33,121 bases of DNA from Adlercreutzia sp. ZJ141 (GCF_011038965.1 NZ_JAAKEB010000023.1:1-33121); one strand, 5' to 3'. Shown: positions 7,289 to 14,826, counted from the first letter of the stretch. Notes: generated from the sequence alone by a model not told the origin. Numbers and translations: made by a program.

Positions 7289-7327
7289 GCAGAAAGTTCA
7301 CTAAATTAGTGAACTTTCTGCTATAAT
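7289..7327 (+). promoter_or_regulatory. parAB promoter with a perfect 33-bp palindromic operator
   Basis: Arms 7289-7304 and 7306-7321 are exact reverse complements (16 of 16) around a single A at 7305. The palindrome ends one base before a perfect TATAAT (7322-7327), so a bound protein would cover the -35 region. ParA, ParB or the XRE regulator could be the ligand. The site is AT-rich in GC-rich surroundings, and it may also be a centromere-like ParB site, although only one copy is seen. Confidence 0.8.
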
Positions 7328-7395
7328 GTGGATACACGGGAAGAGCGGACCTTCCGAACCCAGCACCGCCCTTCCGATGCAAAGGAGAACCGAAT

Positions 7396-8166
7396 ATGAG
7401 AGTGCTCACCGTCAACAACTACAAGGGCGGCGTGGGCAAGACCACGACCGCCGTGAACCTCGCGGCCATCTTCGCTGGGCGGGGGAAGAGGGTTCTGCTC
7501 ATCGACTTGGACCCGCAAGCGTCCGCAACCGACTTCTTCGGGCTCTACGACGCAGGCAGGCGTGAGAGCCGAACCTCCATCGAAGTGCTCTATGAGGGGC
7601 GCCCCATCGCCGACGTCGCATACAGCACCAAGGTGGACAACCTCTTCATGGTCCCCTCTGTCATAGACCTGGCGGACCAAAACGAGCTCGCGCTGTCGGA
7701 GAACGCCTTGAGGTATGCCCTCAAAGACGTTGCCGACAACTACGATGTGGCGATCATGGACTGCGCCACCACCATGAAGCGGCTGTCCCTTTGCAGCTAC
7801 ATCGCAGCCGCCGACAACGCGGGCCTCGCGATCATCCCGGTCAAGATGGACGCGTCTGTCATGCGCGGGGTCGACCTGACCATAAAGGGGATAAAAGCCG
7901 CGTCACGCATGAGCAGGCTTGCACCCCCGACGATACGGCTCCTCCGGACGGTGGTGCCGGGCAGCCAGACCAGGTGCCAGGCATGCGGGGAGGACATCCT
8001 CGACACCTACTTCCCGAACATCCAGTTCGCAACCTCGATACACGCCTCGACCAAGGTGGGCGAGGGGTCGTGGACCTGGGACGCGGTCGTGTCCTTCGCG
8101 CCGAAGAGCCGGCCTGCGAAAGACTACCTCGCGCTGGCAGACGAGGTGGACCATGCGCTCGGCTAA
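7396..8166 (+). CDS. parA: ParA family ATPase
   Basis: Partitioning ATPase. The deviant Walker A motif KGGVGKTT is at residues 10-17, with the signature lysines Lys10 and Lys15. The switch I/A' region is LLIDLDPQASAT (about residues 34-45), and the Walker B-like VAIMDCATT follows near residue 118. There is no N-terminal HTH, so it belongs to the short ParA (type Ib/Soj-like) class and self-regulation would be by ParB or another factor. A CQAC pair near residue 194, just before the C-terminal helix region, is unusual for the family. ATG 7396 has AAAGGAG upstream. parB overlaps its end by 14 bases. Together they should segregate an autonomous or circular form of the element, or control its excision state. 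Confidence 0.93.
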   Translation: MRVLTVNNYKGGVGKTTTAVNLAAIFAGRGKRVLLIDLDPQASATDFFGLYDAGRRESRTSIEVLYEGRPIADVAYSTKVDNLFMVPSVIDLADQNELALSENALRYALKDVADNYDVAIMDCATTMKRLSLCSYIAAADNAGLAIIPVKMDASVMRGVDLTIKGIKAASRMSRLAPPTIRLLRTVVPGSQTRCQACGEDILDTYFPNIQFATSIHASTKVGEGSWTWDAVVSFAPKSRPAKDYLALADEVDHALG

Positions 8167-9055
8167 GGAGCTCGCGAGGTCGTTCACCCTCTCGGGCGTG
8201 ATCGACGAGATGACCGAGACGCGCAACCGCTACCCCGTAGAGCAGATCCCCGCAAAGGAGATCGAAGAGCACCCGGGAAATGCCGTCTACTCCATGGACG
8301 AGCGGGCGATTGTACAGCTCGCGGCATCCATCAAAAGGGACGGACTTACCGACCTGCCCTTGGTGAGGCGCCTAGACGACGGAACCTTTCAGATGCTCTC
8401 CGGGCACAGAAGGCGCGCCGCTTACCTGCTGCTGGCCGAGGAGGACGACGCGTTCTCCCGGATGCCCTGCCGCGTGGTCGAGGGCGTTGACGATGACCAG
8501 GCGCTCGTCATCCTGCACTCCGCCAACTTCTTCACGCGCGAGCTCACGGTCACCGAGCGCGCGCAGGCCACGCGCGCCCTCGACGGAAGGGTCGAGCAGC
8601 TCCGCGAAGAGGATCCCGGGCTTTCGGGCATGCGCACCGAGGACATCAAGGCGAAGATCATATCCGAGCAGACCGGCAGGCAGGTGTCCGGGCGCACCAT
8701 CAGGCGCACCGAGGACACGGCCAAAGCCATCGAGACGCAGCTGTCGCTCGGCTGGCGACGGGCTGCGGAGGGCGGGCTGCTCTCCGACGAGGCCATCGCC
8801 ATGCTCGCAGGGCTTCCCGAGCGGCAGCAGCAGGCCCTTCACGTGAAGTGGTCCCAAAAGAAGCTCGGAAAGAGGGCAACCACCTGCTTCATCAAGCAAG
8901 AGGCGGGGCCTGAGGAGGCGGACCCGAGGCTCAAGGCGGCAGACGCGGCGATCGTCCGGTTCCTCCGCAACAAGCCCGATACGCTGCGCGGCTGCGACCG
9001 CGAAATGCTGGACGCGCTCGGACGCCACATCCAGCAGCTGGAAGAATCGTACTAG
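8153..9055 (+). CDS. parB: ParB/RepB/Spo0J family partition protein
   Basis: Partner of the overlapping ParA. The N-terminal ParB nuclease-like domain spans about residues 25-125: VEQIPAKEIEEHPGN, then LAASIKRDGLTDLPLVRR and the nucleotide-binding box SGHRRRAAYLL. A central helix-turn-helix region follows (TEDIKAKIISEQTGRQVSGR), which should contact the centromere site. The C-terminus is helical and may dimerise. ATG 8153 lies inside parA; the frame is open further upstream, but those residues are a shadow of parA. The length of 300 residues is normal. Its DNA target could be the 33-bp palindrome at 7289-7321, the only large symmetric site close to this operon. Confidence 0.9.
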   Translation: MRSAKELARSFTLSGVIDEMTETRNRYPVEQIPAKEIEEHPGNAVYSMDERAIVQLAASIKRDGLTDLPLVRRLDDGTFQMLSGHRRRAAYLLLAEEDDAFSRMPCRVVEGVDDDQALVILHSANFFTRELTVTERAQATRALDGRVEQLREEDPGLSGMRTEDIKAKIISEQTGRQVSGRTIRRTEDTAKAIETQLSLGWRRAAEGGLLSDEAIAMLAGLPERQQQALHVKWSQKKLGKRATTCFIKQEAGPEEADPRLKAADAAIVRFLRNKPDTLRGCDREMLDALGRHIQQLEESY

Positions 9056-9088
9056 CCAAGGCCCCGGCAAAGCCCGTGCCGCATACGT

Positions 9089-9105
9089 CGAGGGCTCTGC
9101 CCTCG
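9089..9105 (+). terminator. Probable terminator of parAB
   Basis: CGAGGGC (9089-9095) pairs exactly with GCCCTCG (9099-9105) around TCT and is followed by TTTCGTC. It is 34 bp past the parB stop. The U-run is short, so termination may be partial. Confidence 0.5.
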
Positions 9106-9124
9106 TTTCGTCATAGCAAGTATC

Positions 9125-9271
9125 CCGTCGCGTGGACACATCCACGCGACGGTGGCGGCCTAGGGTCGCAGGAAGCGCCCTCAGGCCACCAAACGGCAAA
9201 GCCGCCGCTGGCCGGCGGGCAGTCGCTTCAGCGGGGGAGGCCCCGCACCCCTGGGGAAAGGAGGCGTTCGC
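9125..9271 (+). other. Candidate origin of transfer (oriT)
   Basis: The space between parB and the MobC gene carries a perfect 12-bp inverted repeat (9125-9136 and 9141-9152, loop CACA). About 20 bp later comes GGAAGCGCCCTCA (9170-9182), which resembles, but does not match, the nick-region core known from R1162-type origins. Origins of MOBP systems usually lie just upstream of mobC and the relaxase gene, with an inverted repeat 5' of the nick. Location and repeat fit; the nick site itself is a guess. Confidence 0.5.
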
Positions 9272-9676
9272 ATGAGCGACGAGAAGACGAAGAGGACATC
9301 GGACTTCCACATACGCATGACCGAGGACGAGAAGGCGAGGCTCGACGAGGTTGCCGGCATGCTCAAGATCACGCGCTCCGAGCTCGTCCGCTACCTCGCC
9401 CAGATCCCGGTCGCAGAGCTCGAGCCGGGAGCGCGCCCCGCGATCTACTTGGACAAGAGGGCGCTCGCGCTCATCCATCGCGAGATGCGCAGGTACGGGA
9501 CGAACTTCAACCAGGCCACGCGCGCGCTCAACACCATCGCGTTGCAGACGCGGGGGCACAAGCTGCGAGCACCCGAGATAAGCGAGGCGCTGGACGGCGT
9601 GAGCGCGCGGCTTGACAAGGCAAATGAGAACCAGAGCCGCGTTCTGAGAGCCTCGATGCGCTTGAGGACGCAATGA
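9272..9676 (+). CDS. mobC: MobC-like relaxosome accessory protein
   Basis: A small DNA-binding helper that positions the relaxase at oriT. Residues 10-50 form a ribbon-helix-helix-like segment (RMTEDEKARLDEVAG, then ITRSELVRYLA). The C-terminal part has the conserved MobC/MbeC pattern REMRRYGTNFNQATRALN (about residues 70-87). At 134 residues it is of usual size. ATG 9272 has AAAGGAGG upstream. It lies 14 bp before the relaxase gene and directly after the candidate oriT, the usual order in mobilizable elements. Confidence 0.85.
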   Translation: MSDEKTKRTSDFHIRMTEDEKARLDEVAGMLKITRSELVRYLAQIPVAELEPGARPAIYLDKRALALIHREMRRYGTNFNQATRALNTIALQTRGHKLRAPEISEALDGVSARLDKANENQSRVLRASMRLRTQ

Positions 9677-9690
9677 TCGTGAGGTGAGAC

Positions 9691-10989
9691 ATGGCATTGT
9701 TAAAGCAGATAGCGGGGCACACGAGCTGCGTGCCGGTGCACAGGTACCTGGAGCGCAAGATGCGCGCCATCGCCAAGGAGCTCTACAACTTCGAGGGATG
9801 GGACGAGCGCGACTGCGCCGGGCGCGACCCTGCGGAGAGAGACGCCGTACGCTGGGGCGCGGAGATGGACTTTATCAGGCGCGCCTGCGGAAACGACACG
9901 CCCTGGCACGGAAGCCCCGCCCGCACCTACAAGCATTTCGTCATATCCCCCTCGCCGAGCGACAACGTGAGCCTTGAGGACTTAAAGGCGCTTGCCCGGG
10001 ACTGGGCGCTTGCCCACTACGCCGACCACCAGATCGCCATCGTCTGCCACGACGACAACGAGAACCGCATCCCCCACGCCCACGTCGTAGTCAACAACAC
10101 CAACCTCTCAACAGGACGCCGCATGCACGATGACGACGCGCTAAAGCTCAACCGCGACCTGCAGAGAATGGCACGCGAGCGCGGCCTTTCCGCGTTCGGG
10201 GTGGACAAGGAACCCGATGGCGCGTACGCGAGGCTCGCGCAAAGGCGGGGCGAGACCGAGGTTCGTGGGCGCACGTCGCAGCGGCGCATGAGAAGCCGCG
10301 CCGAGGCGGAGCTTGTCCGCAAGGGGCAGTACTCGTGGGTGGCCGACATCCGCGACAGGGTGGTCATCGCCAGGTCGCTCGCCCACAGCAGCCAGGAGTT
10401 CGCCTCCGTGCTCGCAGCGCTCGGCGTAACGGTGTCGGAGAGCAGCCGAAAGGGCGCGAGCGCCGATTGGGTGTTTTCCCTCGCTAACCACCCGACCCGG
10501 CGCGTCTGCGGTGGCAAGCTCGGAGCGTCGTTTAGTCGCGCGGCCCTCGAGCGCTCGCTTCCCAGGCGCTCGGTCGCCTTCTCGGGAGAGGCGCGCAGCC
10601 GCGAGCTCATGAGCCGCGCGAGCAGCGCCATCGAGCTCAGAGACCTGAGGGGGCTCCATGAGCTGGCAGATGCAATGGACACGGCCTGCAAGTACCGCCT
10701 CGACTCTACAGACGCCTGCGACAAGGCGATGGCGAGGCTCTGCGCGCGGGCGACGGCAGCTCCGACGCCGCATGAGCGTAAGCGCCTCGACGCCCAGATC
10801 GCGCAGATCGACACGGCGAAGCGCACCCTCGCCCGACTGGGCATTCTGCCCGACGCATCGCCTAGGTCCCGCAAGGCGACAGGCGGCGACATGCGCTCTA
10901 CAGGATGGGCGGCGAGCACCCGCCGAGATGCGCACGCGCAGACGAGTAAGGACCAGCAGCGACACGCGGACGAGAGGGCCGGTCGATGA
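9691..10989 (+). CDS. MOBP-type relaxase/mobilization nuclease
   Basis: Nicks oriT and leads the transferred strand. The N-terminal relaxase domain spans about residues 1-145. The metal-binding triad is visible as His120, His129 and His131 in the stretch CHDDNENRIPHAHVVVNN. Tyr19 and Tyr32 are candidates for the catalytic tyrosine. FVISPSPSD followed by DLKALARDWA is the usual middle strand and helix. The C-terminal 250 residues are basic and helical, with no helicase or primase domain, so the protein is a compact mobilization relaxase. No coupling protein or type IV secretion gene is in the window, so transfer probably uses a helper element or genes outside it. The next gene starts inside its last codons (10986). 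Confidence 0.88.
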   Translation: MALLKQIAGHTSCVPVHRYLERKMRAIAKELYNFEGWDERDCAGRDPAERDAVRWGAEMDFIRRACGNDTPWHGSPARTYKHFVISPSPSDNVSLEDLKALARDWALAHYADHQIAIVCHDDNENRIPHAHVVVNNTNLSTGRRMHDDDALKLNRDLQRMARERGLSAFGVDKEPDGAYARLAQRRGETEVRGRTSQRRMRSRAEAELVRKGQYSWVADIRDRVVIARSLAHSSQEFASVLAALGVTVSESSRKGASADWVFSLANHPTRRVCGGKLGASFSRAALERSLPRRSVAFSGEARSRELMSRASSAIELRDLRGLHELADAMDTACKYRLDSTDACDKAMARLCARATAAPTPHERKRLDAQIAQIDTAKRTLARLGILPDASPRSRKATGGDMRSTGWAASTRRDAHAQTSKDQQRHADERAGR

Positions 10990-11537
10990 AGATAGAAATC
11001 CTCTACGCGAACTCGCGCATTGACGTGTTCGACACCGACAAGCTCTCTCCGAGAGAGCCCTTCGCCAAGACCGCCGCCATCGTGAACTACGAGCTGCGCT
11101 GCGACCTGTTGGGAGAGCGGGGGCTTTGGCTGTGGGTGCACACCTACGACACAGGCACTCCGCAGTGCGCCGATTCCGAGAACCCGCCCGTGGGCACCCG
11201 CAAGCGCGGCTGGAGGTTCCTCCTCGCAGAGGCGGGCGAGCTGGACGACGTCGAGCGCATAACCGCCGATGGGGAGGAGATCTCCTTCCGCATCGGAGGT
11301 GAGCTCGTCGACGCAGTCCGCTTCCGCTCGATGGTGGAGCTTCTGGTAGACGATGCGGGCAGGAAGTCGAAGGCGACGTGCGCATGCGAGCTCTACGACA
11401 TCCTGTCCGAGGCGCAAGGGTTCTCGGCGTCATCCCCGCTGGGAATCGCCCAAACGTTTGGGTTCGGGGTGCGCGCCATGGACGCGGCGCTTGCCCTCGG
11501 GGGAGGCGCGGGCTTAAACGACTTAGAAGACAACTGA
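10986..11537 (+). CDS. Conserved mobile-element protein of unknown function (copy 1 of 2)
   Basis: A 183-residue soluble protein overlapping the relaxase gene by four bases (ATGA), hence translationally coupled to it. It begins MKIEILYANSRIDVFDTDKL and has a well-kept centre, RKRGWRFLLAEAGELDD, then ADGEEISFRIGGELVD. I do not recognise a named domain. A second, truncated copy of the same family lies at 13846-14231, sharing GWRFLLA and DGEEI motifs. Both copies are followed by a gene or fragment for the zinc-finger-like exported protein, so the two genes travel as one module. The tight link with the relaxase suggests a role in transfer, but this is inference. Confidence 0.7.
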   Translation: MKIEILYANSRIDVFDTDKLSPREPFAKTAAIVNYELRCDLLGERGLWLWVHTYDTGTPQCADSENPPVGTRKRGWRFLLAEAGELDDVERITADGEEISFRIGGELVDAVRFRSMVELLVDDAGRKSKATCACELYDILSEAQGFSASSPLGIAQTFGFGVRAMDAALALGGGAGLNDLEDN

Positions 11538-11571
11538 TGGCCGAACCTGAAACGAAAGGACAAAAGCAACC

Positions 11572-12231
11572 ATGCAGAAGCCAACCGGAAGGAAAATCAC
11601 GGTGGCGTTTGCCGCCTGCGCAAGCGCCCTGCTCGTCGCGGCGGCCCTGTACGCCTCAAGCTGCGGGGAAAATGACCTCGCGCACGACGCGGAAGCAGAA
11701 GCCATGAGCCCGACCGCCGCAGCTCGCGAGAACGCCGAAGACAGCCCGCCCGAACTGGCAGAAAGCTCGCCGGAGGACAGCCCTGCGGATGACGTCGGCG
11801 AGGCGTCCAACGCCATACCTCCGGCCGATGGCCAAGATGCGTCGTCAAGGCCTCCTTCTGCGCAGGCCAGCGCCGCGCCGCCCGATGCGCAACCCCGAAA
11901 CAACGCTGGCGGAGACGCAGCCAGCAAGCCAGCCCCGCAGGAGGCGAGCCAGAGGAAATGGGTCGAAGACGAGGCGCAAGTCTGGATCGAGGACAAGGCC
12001 GCCTGGAGTGAGCAGGTGCCCGTCTACGGCACCGAAGAGGTCTCCGTCTGCAACATCTGCGGCGAGGACATAACGGGCAACACGTCGGCGCACGGTAAGG
12101 CGCACATGCTCGCAGGGGAAGGATCAGGACACCACAGCGAGGTCCGCCAGACCGTGGAGGGCTACCGCAGCGTGGAGCATCCCGCAGAAGGCCATTGGGA
12201 GACGCAGGTCATCGGCGGCCATTGGGAGTGA
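11572..12231 (+). CDS. Membrane-anchored or exported protein with a C2H2-like zinc finger
   Basis: Residues 8-30 form a hydrophobic segment after a basic start (signal anchor or signal peptide). ASSC near residue 31 is only a weak lipobox. Residues 32-125 are a low-complexity Ala/Pro/Ser/Glu linker of the kind that spans a cell wall. The C-terminal domain has Cys160-x2-Cys163-x10-His174-x3-His178, close to the classical C2H2 zinc-finger spacing, then a His-rich GSGHH and GHWE repeats at the end. A degenerate second copy of this domain is at 14277-14537. A zinc finger displayed outside the membrane is unusual. It may contact another surface protein or the mating partner, but no function is known to me. 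It follows the relaxase-coupled gene by 34 bp. Confidence 0.7.
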   Translation: MQKPTGRKITVAFAACASALLVAAALYASSCGENDLAHDAEAEAMSPTAAARENAEDSPPELAESSPEDSPADDVGEASNAIPPADGQDASSRPPSAQASAAPPDAQPRNNAGGDAASKPAPQEASQRKWVEDEAQVWIEDKAAWSEQVPVYGTEEVSVCNICGEDITGNTSAHGKAHMLAGEGSGHHSEVRQTVEGYRSVEHPAEGHWETQVIGGHWE

Positions 12232-12467
12232 TCGTCGGAGCGGCCCGCATGTGCACCCGCCATCACCAGCTCCAGCGAACGTGTTGCCGCTGACGCCCGC
12301 CGAAGGCGGCCCGCGATGCCACGCAGTGTTTCAAGCCCAGCAAACCCATGTTCTAAGTCCCTCGATGGTCGAGTGCCGCTCCTTTCCAAGTCGGTGCACC
12401 GCCTGTTTTCCAAGCGACCTCCCGTACGACATGCCCCGCCTCTCCTTCAGCCGCAAAGACTCGCCGG

Positions 12468-12645
12468 GAACCCGCAGAGCCGCAAGGGCCGCGAAAAACT
12501 TTTGCATGATGAACGACACTCCATTCCCTGCAAAACTCACACCCTCCGGGTTTTCGCTTTGCACCCTTGCGCCTCCCGCAGAACCCCGGCGCGCCTGCGC
12601 CCAGAAGGCGAAGCAAGGGGCATCGCCGAGACGATCAGGAGGTCT
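12468..12645 (+). promoter_or_regulatory. Structured leader element, copy C
   Basis: Third copy of the leader of 791-969. GAACC (12468-12472), stem arm 12481-12488, a 75-nt loop with AAAACTTTT near its start and AAAAC...GTTTT (12532-12536/12550-12554), stem arm 12564-12571, GAACCCC (12581-12587), a small hairpin CGCC/GGCG (12598-12601/12607-12610) with loop CAGAA, and AGGAGG (12638-12643) before the ATG at 12651. The 8-pair stem extends by three more pairs beyond one C-C mismatch. The remaining sequence from 12232 to 12467 shows only a small CCGCC/GGCGG hairpin near 12297. Confidence 0.6.
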
Positions 12646-12650
12646 TCACA

Positions 12651-13310
12651 ATGGGAAACAGGGCAGTCATCACAACGCCGAAGAAGGATCTGGCGCTTTA
12701 CCTGCATTGGAACGGCGGACGCGACACGGTGGAGCCGCTGCTTACGTACTGCGAGCTTCAAGGGTATCGACCGCCGAGCTGCGACAGCTACGGATGGGCG
12801 CGGATGGCGCAGGTCATGGGCAACTTCTTCGGAGGTGCCTTAAGCGTGGGCATCGATCGGTTCGACCGGCTCGGCGATCAGGGTGACAACGGCGTCTACG
12901 TCATCGACGGCTGGAAGATCGTCGGCCGCATCGAGGAGGAGCTCGACGACGACTACAACGTCACGGGCTGGCACGAGTTCCCTGAGTCCCGCGAGCAGCA
13001 CGAGCACGACTTCGACGACATGTTGCGAAGCTTCGATGAGGCCATGCCGAAGCGTCTGCGGCTCGGTGCCTTCCTGGACTCCATCGAGATTCCCGTATCC
13101 GAGCTGAAATTAGGCGACACGGTCTGGATGCGCGAAGTCGACGGCACTATAAGAACCTATCCCGTCATCGGGTTCGGAACCGACATGGTGAATGGGGCAG
13201 ACAGGACGGGCTGTGCCTACGTTGCGCGCTACGGTCGCAACGGCGACTACTCCCTGAATCCCAACAACTACCCGCACGGGAAGACGTGTCGGATCGCGCC
13301 TCGCAAGTAG
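12651..13310 (+). CDS. Conserved mobile-element protein beginning MGNRAVITT
   Basis: A 219-residue soluble protein of a family I recall as frequent on integrative elements and plasmids of Firmicutes and Actinobacteria but which has no known function. Typical stretches are LALYLHWNGGRDTVEPLL, then YGWARMAQVMGNFFGG, then DNGVYVIDGWKIVGR. The C-terminal 80 residues add VSELKLGDTVWMREVDG, a likely small beta barrel. ATG 12651 has AGGAGG seven bases upstream. It is the first gene behind leader copy C, and a second small protein gene follows after a hairpin (13388). Proteins of this kind lie near antirestriction genes in other elements, so an early role after entry is plausible but unproven. Confidence 0.7.
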   Translation: MGNRAVITTPKKDLALYLHWNGGRDTVEPLLTYCELQGYRPPSCDSYGWARMAQVMGNFFGGALSVGIDRFDRLGDQGDNGVYVIDGWKIVGRIEEELDDDYNVTGWHEFPESREQHEHDFDDMLRSFDEAMPKRLRLGAFLDSIEIPVSELKLGDTVWMREVDGTIRTYPVIGFGTDMVNGADRTGCAYVARYGRNGDYSLNPNNYPHGKTCRIAPRK

Positions 13311-13322
13311 GTCGCCCTAAAC

Positions 13323-13348
13323 GCCGTCGGCCCGAACGGGCAGGCGGC
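13323..13348 (+). terminator. GC-rich stem-loop between two small genes
   Basis: GCCGTC (13323-13328) pairs with GGCGGC (13343-13348), and GCCC (13330-13333) with GGGC (13338-13341), around the loop GAAC. It may attenuate read-through from the gene ending at 13310. No T-run follows. Confidence 0.4.
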
Positions 13349-13387
13349 ATATCCTCCAACTCATCTCACACAGAAAGGATCGCCGCA

Positions 13388-13756
13388 ATGGGATACAGAA
13401 GCGAAGTCAGAATCGCAACCACGAAAGAGGGTTACGGGCAGATGTGCGACCGCATCGAACTTGCCAGCGCGGGCTTCAGCACCTATCCGCTGATGGGCCC
13501 CGGGCGACGCCCTGAGTTCTACGAAGAGGACAGCGACTGCGTCGTTTTCGGCTGGGACTCCATCAAATGGTACGACGGCTTTCTCGCCGACGTCACGAAC
13601 GTAACCGACGCGCTCGACAAGCTCGAAGAGGACGGCGTCCCTTATGAGTTCTGCCGCATCGGCGAGAGTTGGGAGGACATAGAGTTCAGAACGGTCGGCA
13701 ACAACGATGAGCTCACGATGCACGTCGAGCCCTCCGTTTACATTGAAGTCCTCTGA
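13388..13756 (+). CDS. Conserved small mobile-element protein beginning MGYRSEVRI
   Basis: A 122-residue soluble acidic protein. It begins MGYRSEVRIATTKEGYGQM and includes DSDCVVFGWDSIKWYDGF and GVPYEFCRIGESWEDIEF. This resembles small phage and ICE proteins of unknown function that pair with the MGNRAVITT family. ATG 13388 has AAAGGA about nine bases upstream. It follows the preceding gene by 77 bp, with one hairpin in between, and is probably co-transcribed with it. Directly downstream begins a decayed duplicate of the relaxase-linked module. No motif points to a reaction. Confidence 0.65.
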   Translation: MGYRSEVRIATTKEGYGQMCDRIELASAGFSTYPLMGPGRRPEFYEEDSDCVVFGWDSIKWYDGFLADVTNVTDALDKLEEDGVPYEFCRIGESWEDIEFRTVGNNDELTMHVEPSVYIEVL

Positions 13757-13845
13757 CCGCTCGCGCAGCCCATTGCACCAAACGGGTCATGAGTCTTTTC
13801 GGTGCCGGCATTCTTCGAGGCGAACCGGAACGGGATCCTTTAAGA

Positions 13846-14231
13846 AGGATGCCGCCGAAAACGACGTTCCCGTTGCCAGGCGCACCAAAGGCTGGCGCTT
13901 CTTACTGGCATCGGCCACAGAACTTGAGCATGTCGAGCTTGTTGTGGTCGATGGCGAGGAGATCGTGAAACACGTGCTCGGGGAGCTCATCGACCTTCAG
14001 AGCTTCGACGAGAAGGCATACGAGTGCATCGGCTCGTCATCGAAGAGTCTGCACGAGCGGATCTGCGAGCTGTACACATATTCGCGAAAACTCACCGGTG
14101 AAGATGAGCCCTGCGTTCCCGGAGTGCCGAGGAGCGTCGCGTCGAAGCTCGTGGCGGCGAAGCTGGCAAGCGAAGCGGAAGAAGACGGCGAGGAAGAGAA
14201 ATGGGGTGATCTCGATGAGGTTGGTCGGTAG
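13846..14231 (+). pseudogene. Truncated second copy of the relaxase-linked protein
   Basis: This frame reads DVPVARRTKGWRFLLASATE and then VVVDGEEIVKHVLGELIDL, clearly paralogous to residues about 60-105 of the protein at 10986-11537. The first half of that protein is missing; upstream the frame runs into unrelated sequence, and the nearest ATG (13790) is in another frame. The C-terminal half differs from copy 1 and ends with an acidic tail (ASEAEEDGEEEKWGDLDE). It may be a broken gene or a shortened gene with a non-obvious start. I favour a broken gene, because the neighbour that accompanies this family is also broken here. Confidence 0.6.
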
Positions 14232-14276
14232 TTTTGTTCGCTGGCTCATCAAGGCAGTGTTTCGGTTCATGTAGGG

Positions 14277-14537
14277 AGTGAGCAGGTTCCAGTTTATGGC
14301 ACCAAGGAGGTCTCGATTTGCGACGTATGCGGCGCGAACGTCACGGGCAACACATTGGCGCATGGCAAGGCGCACATGCTTGCAGGGGTTGGCTCTGGAC
14401 ATCACAGCAAGGTCAAGCAGATCGTCACCGGTTACAGCACCGTAAACCATGCAGCAGAAGGCCATTGGGAAACCAAGGTGGTCGGCGGCATTGGGAATAG
14501 ATTCGGGGAACCCGGCAAATTGTCGATCATTCGGTAA
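14277..14537 (+). pseudogene. Fragment of a second zinc-finger-like exported protein
   Basis: It encodes the C-terminal domain only: SEQVPVYGTKEVSICDVCGA and then GKAHMLAGVGSGHHSKVKQ. This matches the protein at 11572-12231 with the same Cys-x2-Cys-x10-His-x3-His spacing. The signal anchor and linker are absent. Near 14488 one C is missing compared with copy 1, so the original ending GGHWE-stop becomes GGIGNRFGEPG and the frame runs on to 14537. Loss of the start and a 3' frameshift mark it as a pseudogene. With 13846-14231 it forms a decayed duplicate of the 10986-12231 module. Confidence 0.7.
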
Positions 14538-14577
14538 TCGTTGTGTTTGAGTTTGCGGTCATAGAAGAGTACCAAAA

Positions 14578-14604
14578 TTTGAGGTGCCGGATTGTCACCT
14601 CAAA
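14578..14604. repeat. Perfect 9-bp inverted repeat
   Basis: TTTGAGGTG (14578-14586) and CACCTCAAA (14596-14604) are exact reverse complements with a 9-nt loop. There is no U-tract, so it may be an operator or a relic of the element. The rest of the 14538-14857 gap shows no gene; a GGCGGA/TCCGCC stem lies at 14797-14822. Confidence 0.5.
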
Positions 14605-14826
14605 CGACACTGAGGGTGGACATATGGACAGGTCTCAAGCGTAATACTCTCTTACCAATTCCAGCAAATCGTACGTGTTTTGGATATGTTACTGATGTCT
14701 ATTGCGTTGCTCTCGGTGTGGTGCTTCGCAGTTCATCGGTGTGGGGTTGACTGAAAAATCGGCGTGGACGGTCTGCATGACCCTTGGAAACAACTAGGCG
14801 GAACCGCTTTCGCGACTCCGCCCTAC

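Noticed and set aside
9170-9182. Firm assignment of a nick site
   Set aside because: Only a partial match to known nick cores, so it is kept as a hint inside the oriT candidate.
9076-9615. Plus-strand open frame of 179 codons crossing the oriT region
   Set aside because: Overlaps mobC in another frame and reads as low-complexity Arg/Gly/Ala sequence.
8372-9697. Minus-strand open frame of 441 codons over parB and mobC
   Set aside because: Antisense shadow spanning two well-supported plus-strand genes and the candidate oriT.
10017-11417. Minus-strand open frames over the relaxase gene
   Set aside because: Antisense shadows; the relaxase His triad and the gene overlap at 10986 support the plus strand.
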